Positions 16,682-24,085 of a stretch of 33,228 nucleotides of DNA are shown in pieces (positions within the stretch are counted from its first letter, which is position 1; each line of letters opens with the position of its first letter). The DNA comes from an uncultured Eubacteriales bacterium (GTDB lineage Bacteria; Bacillota; Clostridia; Christensenellales; Aristaeellaceae). The notes beneath the pieces are model-generated. The model did not search any database. It worked only from the letters and a program-made list of their open reading frames with translations, and had not been told where the DNA came from. The DNA is taken from positions 1 through 33,228 of the forward strand of contig CALVNG010000018.1 of the NCBI GenBank assembly GCA_944349545.1. Reading direction: 5' to 3'. Made by a program: the position numbers and the translations under genes.

Positions 16682-17278
16682 TCATGTTCCGGTTTCAAGG
16701 GTTTTTACACTCTCGCGCCGCATAAGTTCGACGCCCAGCTCCGTCTTAAGCGCACACCCAACGTCGATGCGTTCCAGCAGCGACAGCAGCACGCGCACAG
16801 CCGTGATGCCCAAGCTCTGTCTGAACACCTTGATGGTTGTCAGCGGGATCGTGCAAAACTGTGCCAGCTGAAGATCATCCATGCCGATGACGGAAACATC
16901 CTCCGGAATGGAAACGCCCCGTTCCTGCAAGGCTCGTATGCATCCCACGGCCATGATATCATTACCGGCAAAAAATGCTGTCGGCATTTCGGGATTTTGC
17001 TCCAGAAGAGCGATCATGTCCTTGTACGCGCCTTCAAGCGTGGGGGTGACACGCCAGATATTCGCTTCCGAAACCTGCAGGCCATTGGCATTTAACGCGG
17101 CTTCGTATCCCTTGCGCCGGTAATACATATTGTTGAATTCGAACCTGCTTGTAATGTGTCCAATTCTGCGGTGCCCGCAAGCGATCAGTTCCCTTACGGC
17201 CTTGTACCCGGCGTCATAATTGTTGATTGCGACAGAATGTACCTCTTCATGATTGAAGAGATTATCCAATACAATCAT
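16682..17278 (-). pseudogene. LacI-family regulator, C-terminal ligand-binding fragment without DNA-binding domain
   Basis: About 198 residues match the C-terminal half of a LacI/GalR regulator: IVLDNLFNHEEVHSVAINN, GYKAVRELIACGHRRIGHI, TAFFAGNDIMAVGCIRAL and GVSIPEDVSVIGMDD. In an intact protein about 150 residues, including the helix-turn-helix, would precede this. Upstream in the same frame there is no such sequence; instead the DNA encodes the N-terminus of the FGGY kinase on the other strand. The gene therefore looks cut at about 17278. It points toward the dehydratase gene and was probably its regulator. The cut could be a genomic deletion or an assembly join. Confidence 0.8.
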
Positions 17279-18820
17279 CGGAGATACTTTGTTGGTTGTG
17301 ACGTGGGCACGAGCAGCACAAAGTCCTGCGTTATGGACGAAATGGGAAACGTTCTTGGCTCAAAATCCATCGAATACAAGTTGTATACGCCGCATCCCAG
17401 CTGGGCCGAACACAATCCGGAAGACTATTGGAATGCTGCGGCCGATACCATGAAGCTGGCCATTCAGAAGGCCAATATCGACCCCGCGCTCATTCGGGGC
17501 GTTTCGATCTCCGCGCTGTCGCCTTCGTGCATTCTGGTGGACAAAGATCTCAATCCCCTGCAGTACGGTCATATCTGGATGGATCGCCGCGGGGTCAAGC
17601 AGAGTCTGTGGCTCAAGGAGCATATCGGAGATCAGCGGGTACAGCAGGTATCCGCCAATCCGATTGATCCCTATTATGGGACGGTCAAGCTGATGTGGGA
17701 GCGGGACAACCGTCCGGAGCTGTATAAAAAGGCTTACAAAATGCAGACGGCCGCTGACTATCCCGCTATGAAGCTCACCGGCAGGGCTGTTACCGATTAC
17801 GCCAACGCCTCGTTGATTGGCATTGCCTTTGACATGGAGACTCGCTCCTGGGATACCGCCATGCTGAAGGAGATCGGCCTGGACCCGGACAAATTCCCCG
17901 AACCTTTCGCATGTGACGAAATCATCGGCGAGGTAACCGGAGAAGCAGCGGAGCGCACCGGTCTGAAAAAAGGCACGCCTGTCTTTGCCGGAGGCGTAGA
18001 CTGCAATATGGCTTATTTGGCAAACGGCGCCATCGAAGACGGCGACTGGGTTGTGACCATGGGTACAGCCGGCTGTATGGGCGTGATCTCCAACAGCAAC
18101 CACTACCCCAAGAATCTCATCAACATTCCAGCCAGCAACAATTCCAGAAATGCTTTTGCGGCTGTAGGCGCCACCATTGCCTGTGGAAGCTGTACCCGCT
18201 ATTTCCGCGACACTTTTGCCCAGTATGAGCATGCGTTCAGCAGAGACATCGGGCTGAATGTCTATGATGTGATGAATCTGGAGGCGGCCTCTGTCCCAGC
18301 CGGCAGCGAGGGGCTGCTGATTCTGCCGTATTTCAGCGGCGAGCGTACCCCCATCTGGGACCCCAACGCCCGCACGGTCATCTTTGGCATGTCGCTCAAC
18401 CATACGCGCGGACATCTTTTGCGGGCATTGATGGAAGGCGCCGCGCTGGCGCTCTACGACAACTACACCTTTATGAAGGACGCCGGCATCAAGATGAAAG
18501 AGCCTCTGTTTGCCAGCGAGGGCGGAGCCCAAAGTCCCCTGTGGCGCCAGATCGTGGCGGATATCTTCGGCGTGCCGGTGGCCTATCAAAAGACGACGCG
18601 CGGCGCTCCGGAGGGCAACTGCATCATGATCGGCGTAAAGACCGGCGTATTCAAGGATTATTCCATCGTCAAGGATTGGGTACAGGTGGACAACGTAAGC
18701 GAGCCAAACATGAAAAATCACGCGCTTTACATGGAACTGTTCAACATCTATAAAAATGTCTACCGCGGCGTTTCCAGCCAGTATGCGCCTCTGGCGGACA
18801 TCGTCAACCGCGGTTTGTAA
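17249..18820 (+). CDS. FGGY-family carbohydrate kinase (xylulokinase-like)
   Basis: A protein of about 523 residues that phosphorylates a ketose or related sugar with ATP in the cytoplasm. The N-terminal phosphate-binding motif (YFVGCDVGTSSTKSCVMDE), the substrate-side segment (GHIWMDRRGVKQSLWL), the second ATP motif (VVTMGTAGCMGV) and the FGGY signature region (LPYFSGERTPIWDPNARTVI, then GHLLRALMEGAALAL) are all present. The family-like sequence begins only at about 17279. The in-frame ATG at 17249 adds ten unrelated-looking residues that are antisense to the LacI fragment, and no ribosome binding site is evident, so the native start may have been lost. DhaK and DhaL genes follow in the same direction, 25 bp and 13 bp apart. 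The substrate is unknown; xylulose, ribulose or erythrulose are all possible. Confidence 0.85.
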   Translation: MIEEIIQYNHRRYFVGCDVGTSSTKSCVMDEMGNVLGSKSIEYKLYTPHPSWAEHNPEDYWNAAADTMKLAIQKANIDPALIRGVSISALSPSCILVDKDLNPLQYGHIWMDRRGVKQSLWLKEHIGDQRVQQVSANPIDPYYGTVKLMWERDNRPELYKKAYKMQTAADYPAMKLTGRAVTDYANASLIGIAFDMETRSWDTAMLKEIGLDPDKFPEPFACDEIIGEVTGEAAERTGLKKGTPVFAGGVDCNMAYLANGAIEDGDWVVTMGTAGCMGVISNSNHYPKNLINIPASNNSRNAFAAVGATIACGSCTRYFRDTFAQYEHAFSRDIGLNVYDVMNLEAASVPAGSEGLLILPYFSGERTPIWDPNARTVIFGMSLNHTRGHLLRALMEGAALALYDNYTFMKDAGIKMKEPLFASEGGAQSPLWRQIVADIFGVPVAYQKTTRGAPEGNCIMIGVKTGVFKDYSIVKDWVQVDNVSEPNMKNHALYMELFNIYKNVYRGVSSQYAPLADIVNRGL

Positions 18821-18845
18821 ACCCCGCGATGAGGAAAGGAAGGAT

Positions 18846-19850
18846 ATGATGGCGAACCGTATTGTAAACAATCCGGATTATGTCGTGGAGGACATGCTCA
18901 GGGGGTTTGTCAAAGCTCACCCCGATCTTGTGGCCGCTACGGAAAATCCGCGCGTGCTCAAGTATGCGGGTGAAACTGCGGAGGGGAAGGTAGGCATCGT
19001 GACCGGCGGAGGTTCCGGACATAAGCCCGCCTTTATCGGCTACATTGGCAAAAACATGTGCGACGCCGTCGCCGTGGGAGAGATCTTTTCCTCCCCTACC
19101 GCCAAGGCGTTTGAGGATGCCTTTATGGCAGCGGATCAGGGCAGCGGCGTTGCCTGCCTGTATGGCAACTATGCCGGCGACAATATGAATGTGAAGATGG
19201 CCGTGCGCAAGGTACGCGCCAAAGGCATCACCGTCAAAACGGTTGTTGCCAACGACGATTGTGCTTCTGCCAAAAAGGATGAGCGGGAAAAACGCCGCGG
19301 CGTCGCAGGCGAAGTGCTGATGTGGAAGGTTGGCGGCGCGAAAGCCGCCATGGGCGCAAGTCTGGATGAGGTCATCGCCGCCGCGCAAAAAGCCATTGAC
19401 AACACGCGCTCCGTGGGAATCGGCACTGCGCCATGCACCATTCCCGCCGTAGGCCACCCAAACTTTGAAATCAAAGAGGGCACGATGGAAGTCGGCATCG
19501 GGCACCACGGTGAACCCGGCGTAAGCGTAGAGTCGCTGGTTACCGCTGATGAGATGGCGCAGAAAATGCTGGATCTGATCCTGCCTGATCTGCCCTTTGC
19601 CGCCGGGGATGAAGTGGTTGTGCTGCTGTCCGGCCTGGGCGCCACGCCGGTGATGGAGCAGTACATCGTATTCAGCAAGGTCGCGGATATCCTGGCTGAT
19701 CATGGCATCCGGCTGTACAGATCCTATGTCGGAAACTACTTTACCTCGCTGGAAATGATGGGCGTTACGTTGACCGTGATGAAGCTTGACGACGAGCTGA
19801 AAGAATGCATCGATTATCCGGCCGACAGCATGGGCCTAAGGCAGTTCTGA
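18846..19850 (+). CDS. dhaK: Dihydroxyacetone kinase subunit DhaK (DAK1 domain)
   Basis: A 334-residue substrate-binding subunit. Family features are IVTGGGSGHKPAFIGYIGKN near the N-terminus, YGNYAGDNMNVKMAVRKV with Asp112 in the expected active-site position, and VGIGHHGEPGV, where His221 aligns with the histidine that binds the ketose carbonyl covalently. ATG 18846 (another at 18849) is preceded by AAGGAAGG. The subunit works with DhaL, whose gene starts 13 bp downstream. No PTS-type DhaM gene is nearby, so phosphate may come from ATP or from a DhaM encoded elsewhere. With an FGGY kinase and a sugar-acid dehydratase alongside, the substrate may be a tetrulose or other ketose rather than dihydroxyacetone; this is inference. 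Confidence 0.92.
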   Translation: MMANRIVNNPDYVVEDMLRGFVKAHPDLVAATENPRVLKYAGETAEGKVGIVTGGGSGHKPAFIGYIGKNMCDAVAVGEIFSSPTAKAFEDAFMAADQGSGVACLYGNYAGDNMNVKMAVRKVRAKGITVKTVVANDDCASAKKDEREKRRGVAGEVLMWKVGGAKAAMGASLDEVIAAAQKAIDNTRSVGIGTAPCTIPAVGHPNFEIKEGTMEVGIGHHGEPGVSVESLVTADEMAQKMLDLILPDLPFAAGDEVVVLLSGLGATPVMEQYIVFSKVADILADHGIRLYRSYVGNYFTSLEMMGVTLTVMKLDDELKECIDYPADSMGLRQF

Positions 19851-19863
19851 CAGGAGGGGCACC

Positions 19864-20502
19864 ATGGTACTGAGCGCGAAGTACGGAAAAGAAATTGCGG
19901 ACGGCCTGATTCAGACCATCCAGCTCAACAAGGATTACCTCAGCGAGATCGACGGCAAAATCGGTGACGGCGATCATGGTATCAATATGAACAAGGGGTT
20001 TACCATGTGCAGGGAACGTCTGGAGGGTCAATCCCCCTCTGTTTCCGAAGCATTCGCCATCATCAGCCAAACGCTTATGGAGGATATCGGCGGATCTATG
20101 GGACCGCTCTACGGCGTTCTGTTCGAGGGCATGAGCATGGCTTCAGAAGGCAGGGAAGCAATTGCGGCCGAAGATTTCGCCCAAATGCTAAGCGCAGCCG
20201 TCGAAGGCGTAATGGAAATCGGCAGTGCGCAGGTGGGCGATAAAACCCTGCTGGATACGTTGGTTCCCGCCAAGGATGCCTTTGCGGACAGTCTGGCTGC
20301 CGGGCACGGCTTTGATGAATGCCTGTCTGCCATGAAGGAGGCCGCAAGCGCCGGATGGAGGTCCACCGAGAACATGGTGGCAAAAATCGGCCGTGCCAGC
20401 CGGCTGGGAGAACGTTCCCGCGGCGTACTGGATGCGGGAGCCACCAGCTGCTACTTGCTGCTGACGGCGCTGGCCGACAGCATTCTGCCTTTGCTGACTT
20501 GA
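19864..20502 (+). CDS. dhaL: Dihydroxyacetone kinase subunit DhaL (DAK2 domain)
   Basis: A 212-residue nucleotide-binding subunit. The DAK2 magnesium/ADP motif is visible as LSEIDGKIGDGDHGINMNKG, with Asp30, Asp35 and Asp37 as the metal ligands. IGGSMGPLYGVLF, GDKTLLDTLVPA and the ending GRASRLGERSRGVLDAGATS are characteristic. The ATG at 19864 has GGAGGGG upstream. It is the last gene of the FGGY-dhaK-dhaL set and is followed by about 490 bp with no complete gene. No terminator follows immediately; a hairpin at 20712-20747 is the nearest candidate. Confidence 0.93.
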   Translation: MVLSAKYGKEIADGLIQTIQLNKDYLSEIDGKIGDGDHGINMNKGFTMCRERLEGQSPSVSEAFAIISQTLMEDIGGSMGPLYGVLFEGMSMASEGREAIAAEDFAQMLSAAVEGVMEIGSAQVGDKTLLDTLVPAKDAFADSLAAGHGFDECLSAMKEAASAGWRSTENMVAKIGRASRLGERSRGVLDAGATSCYLLLTALADSILPLLT

Positions 20503-20552
20503 ATGGCGAGTTGAGCGATTGCGATGGCACCGGCTGATTCCAAAAATGCGAA

Positions 20553-20621
20553 TCACAGTCGGCTCAGGTATGCGTTCATCTCCAGCGCACCAATGGCCTC
20601 GTTTCTCAGGGGATTCAAGCT
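20553..20621 (-). pseudogene. Possible 3' remnant of an unidentified gene
   Basis: On the minus strand a frame ending at 20553 reads NPLRNEAIGALEMNAYLSRL and then stops. The last 20 or so residues have the composition of a genuine protein C-terminus, while sequence further upstream in that frame is hairpin DNA. I do not recognise the family. It could be chance. Confidence 0.2.
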
Positions 20622-20639
20622 GTAAAAAAAACATAGGAG

Positions 20640-20667
20640 GTTTGGAGGACCCACGGGTCCTCCAAAC
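20640..20667. repeat. 13-bp perfect inverted repeat
   Basis: GTTTGGAGGACCC and GGGTCCTCCAAAC are separated by only two bases (AC). Eight A (20625-20632 region) lie to its left, so on the minus strand the stem is followed, after a gap of about ten bases, by a T-run. It may be a minus-strand terminator or a copy of a dispersed palindromic repeat. Confidence 0.6.
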
Positions 20668-20711
20668 CCGTTCAAAAAGGTCGCCAAAACCGGCCTGATT
20701 TGACGGTCTGT

Positions 20712-20747
20712 ACGGGGCTTTCCGGGAACGGAAAGCCCCGCTTTATC
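20712..20747 (+). terminator. Candidate terminator after the FGGY-dhaKL operon
   Basis: CGGGGCTTTCCG and CGGAAAGCCCCG form a 12-bp perfect stem with a GGAA loop, followed by CTTTATC. The short T-tract makes it a moderate terminator. It sits 210 bp after dhaL. Confidence 0.55.
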
Positions 20748-20891
20748 AGCTGCGAACCAACTTTGGGCGGTTGATTCCATGAGCAAACAGCCCGTCTGCG
20801 CCGATGAATTGCCCGCAAGCTCAGCCTATTGCAAAAGCGAAAGAACGCCTTCTTTTCCAAACCTGCCGTCAATGCGTATTGCCAAAATGTC

Positions 20892-20908
20892 ATTGACTAA
20901 TTGTCAAT
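20892..20908. promoter_or_regulatory. Dyad operator candidate upstream of the tandem-HTH gene
   Basis: ATTGACTAATTGTCAAT is a perfect palindrome with 6-bp arms and a 5-bp centre. It ends four bases before the -35 box of the next promoter, a usual place for a regulator to bind. The helix-turn-helix protein encoded just downstream is the obvious candidate. Confidence 0.5.
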
Positions 20909-20911
20909 CAT

Positions 20912-20941
20912 TTGCCGCATTCCCTAAGGAGATGGTATAAT
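20912..20941 (+). promoter_or_regulatory. Sigma-A promoter of the tandem-HTH/exported protein cluster
   Basis: TTGCCG (20912-20917), 18-bp spacer and TATAAT (20936-20941), about 50 bp before the ATG at 20993. Confidence 0.65.
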
Positions 20942-20992
20942 AAAAAACAAACATACGTACATCCACACCGGGCAGGAAAGAAGGAAAGCGCC

Positions 20993-22735
20993 ATGCCATT
21001 CCATGAAATGCTCAACGAATACCTGCGACGGCTGAGCGTTACTGCCCTTGAGCTGGCGGAGGCTTCCGACCTTTCGCCCGCCATTATCAGCCGCTATCGC
21101 AGCGCAGAGCGAAGGCCCGCTCCCGACAGCGAGGCACTCGCGCGTCTTGCGAAAGGAATCGCCTTGCTGGCGGAGCAAAAAGGGATACCTGCAGCGTCAG
21201 AGGAAAGCGTGCTGAGCGTTTTTCGCAAATCGCTGGGATACGAGGAGGACGGCCAGACCCGGCTGGCGGCAAACTTCGATCTGCTCGTCAACGTGCTGCA
21301 CCTTCGATCAGGCGAAATGGCGCGAGCGCTGAGCTTTGACCCATCCTATCTGTCGCGCATCCGCAAGGGACAGCGCACGCCGGCAAACCCCGCCGCATTT
21401 GCGCGGGCGGTGGGCAATTTCACGGCGCGGCGCTGCAGGAACGCAACCGAACGCGCCGACTTGGCCCGGCTGCTGGGTCAGCCGCCGGAGGCTCTGTCGG
21501 ATGACGCCTCATGCTCCGCCGCTCTTGCGCGGTGGCTGCTAAGCGGCGAGGCAGGTCAGCCCGACTCCACCTTCTCTTTTCTGGAAAAGCTGGATGAGTT
21601 CGACCTGAACGACTACATACGCGCCGTCCGCTTCGATCAGCTGAAGATCCCTACCGTCCCGTTTCAGCTACCGTCGTCCAAGATGCATTACGGGCTGGAG
21701 AATTTCCGCCAGGCGCTTTTGGACTTTCTCAAGAGCACCGCGCTTTCCCGCTCGCGGGAACCCGTGTTTATATGCAGCGATATGCCCATGGAAGAGCTGG
21801 CGCGGGACATGGAATTTTCTAAAAAGTGGATGCTGGGGCTGGCGGCCATTCTGAAAAAGGGGCTTCATCTGGACATGGTGCACGACCTGAACCGCCCCTA
21901 CGCGGAAATGATGCTGGGGCTGGAAAGCTGGATACCCCTGTACATGACGGGGCAGATTTCCCCATGGTATCTGCGCGGCAGGCACAACGGCGTATACGGC
22001 CATCTGCTGTTCTGTTCCGGCGCGTCGGCGGTGGAGGGCGAGTGCATCACCGGAGATTTTGCGCATGGACGATGCCACTTTTCACAGGCAAAAAGCGATC
22101 TGCCCTATTACAGAAGGCGAGCAGACGCCATCCTGCGAATGGCGCAGCCGCTGATGGATATTTACCGCGACGCCTCCGAAGGCGCGTACAGCTCTTTTTT
22201 GTTCGCCGATGCGCGCGAAGTCGGCGAATGCCGCGCGGTGCTGACCGCTCTTCCGCCGCATACCCTGTCGGACGAATGCCTTGTGCGCATTCTGCAAAAA
22301 AACGGCGTCTCCCCCTCCGAACAGGAAAACATACGCCGCGCGTTCGCGCGAAGCCGCGCGTTTGTTGCCTCGCTCATGCAAAGCAGCACGTATGAGGAGG
22401 AATTTCCGGTGCTCTCGCCGGCGGCGTTCCGGGCCGAACCGCCTTCGCTCGCCCTGTCGGGATTATTTTGCGGCGCGGAGCTTCGTTATGATGAGGCCGA
22501 CTATCAGGAGCATTTGCGCCTGACGCGCGCGTTTGCGGCGGCGGCCCCCGGCTATGCCGCTCGGGAAGTCGGACGCAGCGCGTTCCACAATCTGCAGATT
22601 TTTATTCGCAAGGGAAAGTGGGTAGGCGTATCCAAATGCAAGGCGCCCGCGATTCATTTCGTCATTCGCCATCCCAGGCTTTGCGCGGCGCTAGAAAACA
22701 TGGTCTTTCTCGTGGACGAGCGCGTGGAAACATGA
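20993..22735 (+). CDS. Tandem helix-turn-helix protein with large uncharacterised C-terminal domain
   Basis: A 580-residue protein, probably cytoplasmic (no signal peptide or membrane helix). Two XRE-like helix-turn-helix units are seen. The first is at about 8-62 (ALELAEASDLSPAIISRYRS). The second is at about 92-145 (RSGEMARALSFDPSYLSRIR), with KGQRTP after the recognition helix. The remaining 430 residues match nothing I can name. They include ENFRQALLDFLKSTALSRS, a WMLGLAAILKKGLHLDMVHD segment, and a C-terminal stretch (FHNLQIFIRKGKWVGVSKCK, then HFVIRHPRLCAALENMVFLV). The start ATG has AAGGAAAG upstream; an upstream palindrome and promoter suggest autoregulation. Downstream in the same direction lie four genes for exported proteins with no obvious terminator between, so it is probably their regulator or sensor. 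Confidence 0.8.
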   Translation: MPFHEMLNEYLRRLSVTALELAEASDLSPAIISRYRSAERRPAPDSEALARLAKGIALLAEQKGIPAASEESVLSVFRKSLGYEEDGQTRLAANFDLLVNVLHLRSGEMARALSFDPSYLSRIRKGQRTPANPAAFARAVGNFTARRCRNATERADLARLLGQPPEALSDDASCSAALARWLLSGEAGQPDSTFSFLEKLDEFDLNDYIRAVRFDQLKIPTVPFQLPSSKMHYGLENFRQALLDFLKSTALSRSREPVFICSDMPMEELARDMEFSKKWMLGLAAILKKGLHLDMVHDLNRPYAEMMLGLESWIPLYMTGQISPWYLRGRHNGVYGHLLFCSGASAVEGECITGDFAHGRCHFSQAKSDLPYYRRRADAILRMAQPLMDIYRDASEGAYSSFLFADAREVGECRAVLTALPPHTLSDECLVRILQKNGVSPSEQENIRRAFARSRAFVASLMQSSTYEEEFPVLSPAAFRAEPPSLALSGLFCGAELRYDEADYQEHLRLTRAFAAAAPGYAAREVGRSAFHNLQIFIRKGKWVGVSKCKAPAIHFVIRHPRLCAALENMVFLVDERVET

Positions 22736-22812
22736 GTGCGCGGCGATGGCGGCGGCTGAGACAAAGCAACGTGAAGAAAAGAGCCGAGAAACATTTCAAG
22801 GGAGGCAAGCGG

Positions 22813-23994
22813 ATGAATCTCAGATTTCGGACTGCGATCCTCTGCGCCCTACTGGCCGTGATCTGGATCGGCGGTCTGCCGCAAACGTCCGCCCGCGCCA
22901 TTCATCCATCGGATCTGGCGGGGCAGCTGGACGCAAACGAATCCGTTTCTGCCGGCGTCTTTGGCGCATACGTTACGCTGACGGACCCCTCCACCGGCGT
23001 AGCTGTTCTGGATACCATGCTTCCGCGCGGCTGGACGGCGCAGCTGCAGACCAACTGGAACTTTATCAGCACCATCAATCCCTGCGTGGCTACTGCCAGC
23101 TTTGTCAGCCCGGACGGGCAGGCGGAGATGATCATCCAGACCTCGCAGGACTATCTGGAATGCCTGGACGCCACAGGTCTGACGCAGCGCCGGGATGGCA
23201 TCGACATGACGACGTATATCACCTATCTCCGCTACAAAAACGCGGGTGAATTCCTGGATATGTGTTTCAACGGCGTTTTGGGAACAGAGGGCGTGGTCAT
23301 CCAGGAAACGCCGGCGGACGACACGCTTCTGTCGATGCTGCAGCAGATTGCGCAGGCTTATCTGGACAGCCAGGTCAGCGGGCTGCAATCCCTTGCCGGC
23401 CCGTATGGCTACACGGTATGGCCGGGCAAATCCGAAGGTACGGCCTCTTTTCGCCGTTATCGCTTTACCGCCGGCGATGGAAACAGCTACGTGGCGGACG
23501 CGCTTTGCCTGTGTATCTGCATTGAATATACCTCCGGCAACGGATACGTGCTCAGCACGGACCGGCCCTGGACCATACCGATAACCTCGTTTTGCATCGC
23601 AACCGATGAAGCGGCCCTGGAAAAGTACAAGGTTCAGACTGCCATGATCCTCGATAATTGCCTGCAGCGCAATGAATTCATCCATCTAAAGCAGTCGTAT
23701 GGCCGCGATATCCGCAACCTGATCATGGCCCAGCAGACAAATCAAATCGCCCTCATGACCGAAGCCCAGGCGCAAGCCTACCTGAACGATTACGATGTTT
23801 CCGCCTACACGTCAGACGAATGGGCAAATGATTGGAGCGATTATATCTACGATCAGCAGGAATACGCCACGCTGGACGGCGGCGCCGTCAAGGTCAGTAC
23901 GGCATACGACGCGGTCTACCAAAGCGGGGATGACTTCTATTTCGGCCCGGCCGGCGGCGCTCCCGACGGCTGGACGCAGCTGACGCCTAATTGA
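22813..23994 (+). CDS. Exported protein of unknown function
   Basis: A 393-residue protein with a clear signal peptide (MNLRFRTAILCALLAVIWIG, cleavage likely after SARA). It has no lipobox and no other membrane segment, so it is secreted or wall-associated. The ATG at 22813 is preceded by AAGGGAGG. The mature part is acidic and rich in Tyr, Thr and Gln. It carries a segment LDTMLPRGWTAQLQTNWNF and phrases such as FVSPDGQAEMIIQTSQDYLE that recall the 'profile of a promoter-proximal stress-response' beta-sandwich fold of PsbP/DcrB-like proteins, but this is only a resemblance. The C-terminal region (QTNQIALMTEAQAQAYLNDY, then DEWANDWSDYIYDQQEYATL) is unrecognised. It starts 77 bp after the tandem-HTH gene on the same strand. 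Confidence 0.75.
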   Translation: MNLRFRTAILCALLAVIWIGGLPQTSARAIHPSDLAGQLDANESVSAGVFGAYVTLTDPSTGVAVLDTMLPRGWTAQLQTNWNFISTINPCVATASFVSPDGQAEMIIQTSQDYLECLDATGLTQRRDGIDMTTYITYLRYKNAGEFLDMCFNGVLGTEGVVIQETPADDTLLSMLQQIAQAYLDSQVSGLQSLAGPYGYTVWPGKSEGTASFRRYRFTAGDGNSYVADALCLCICIEYTSGNGYVLSTDRPWTIPITSFCIATDEAALEKYKVQTAMILDNCLQRNEFIHLKQSYGRDIRNLIMAQQTNQIALMTEAQAQAYLNDYDVSAYTSDEWANDWSDYIYDQQEYATLDGGAVKVSTAYDAVYQSGDDFYFGPAGGAPDGWTQLTPN

Positions 23995-24085
23995 ATCCAT
24001 ACCGGGCGCGCTCCATCATCCGCTGCGCGCCAATCGATTGCAAGTGGTAGGGGGATTCCTTATCAAAATAAAAGGAGGACTGCTT

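Noticed and set aside
17156..17248. Longer N-terminus of the FGGY kinase
   Set aside because: The extra codons are antisense to the LacI fragment and do not resemble kinases; the family sequence begins at about 17279.
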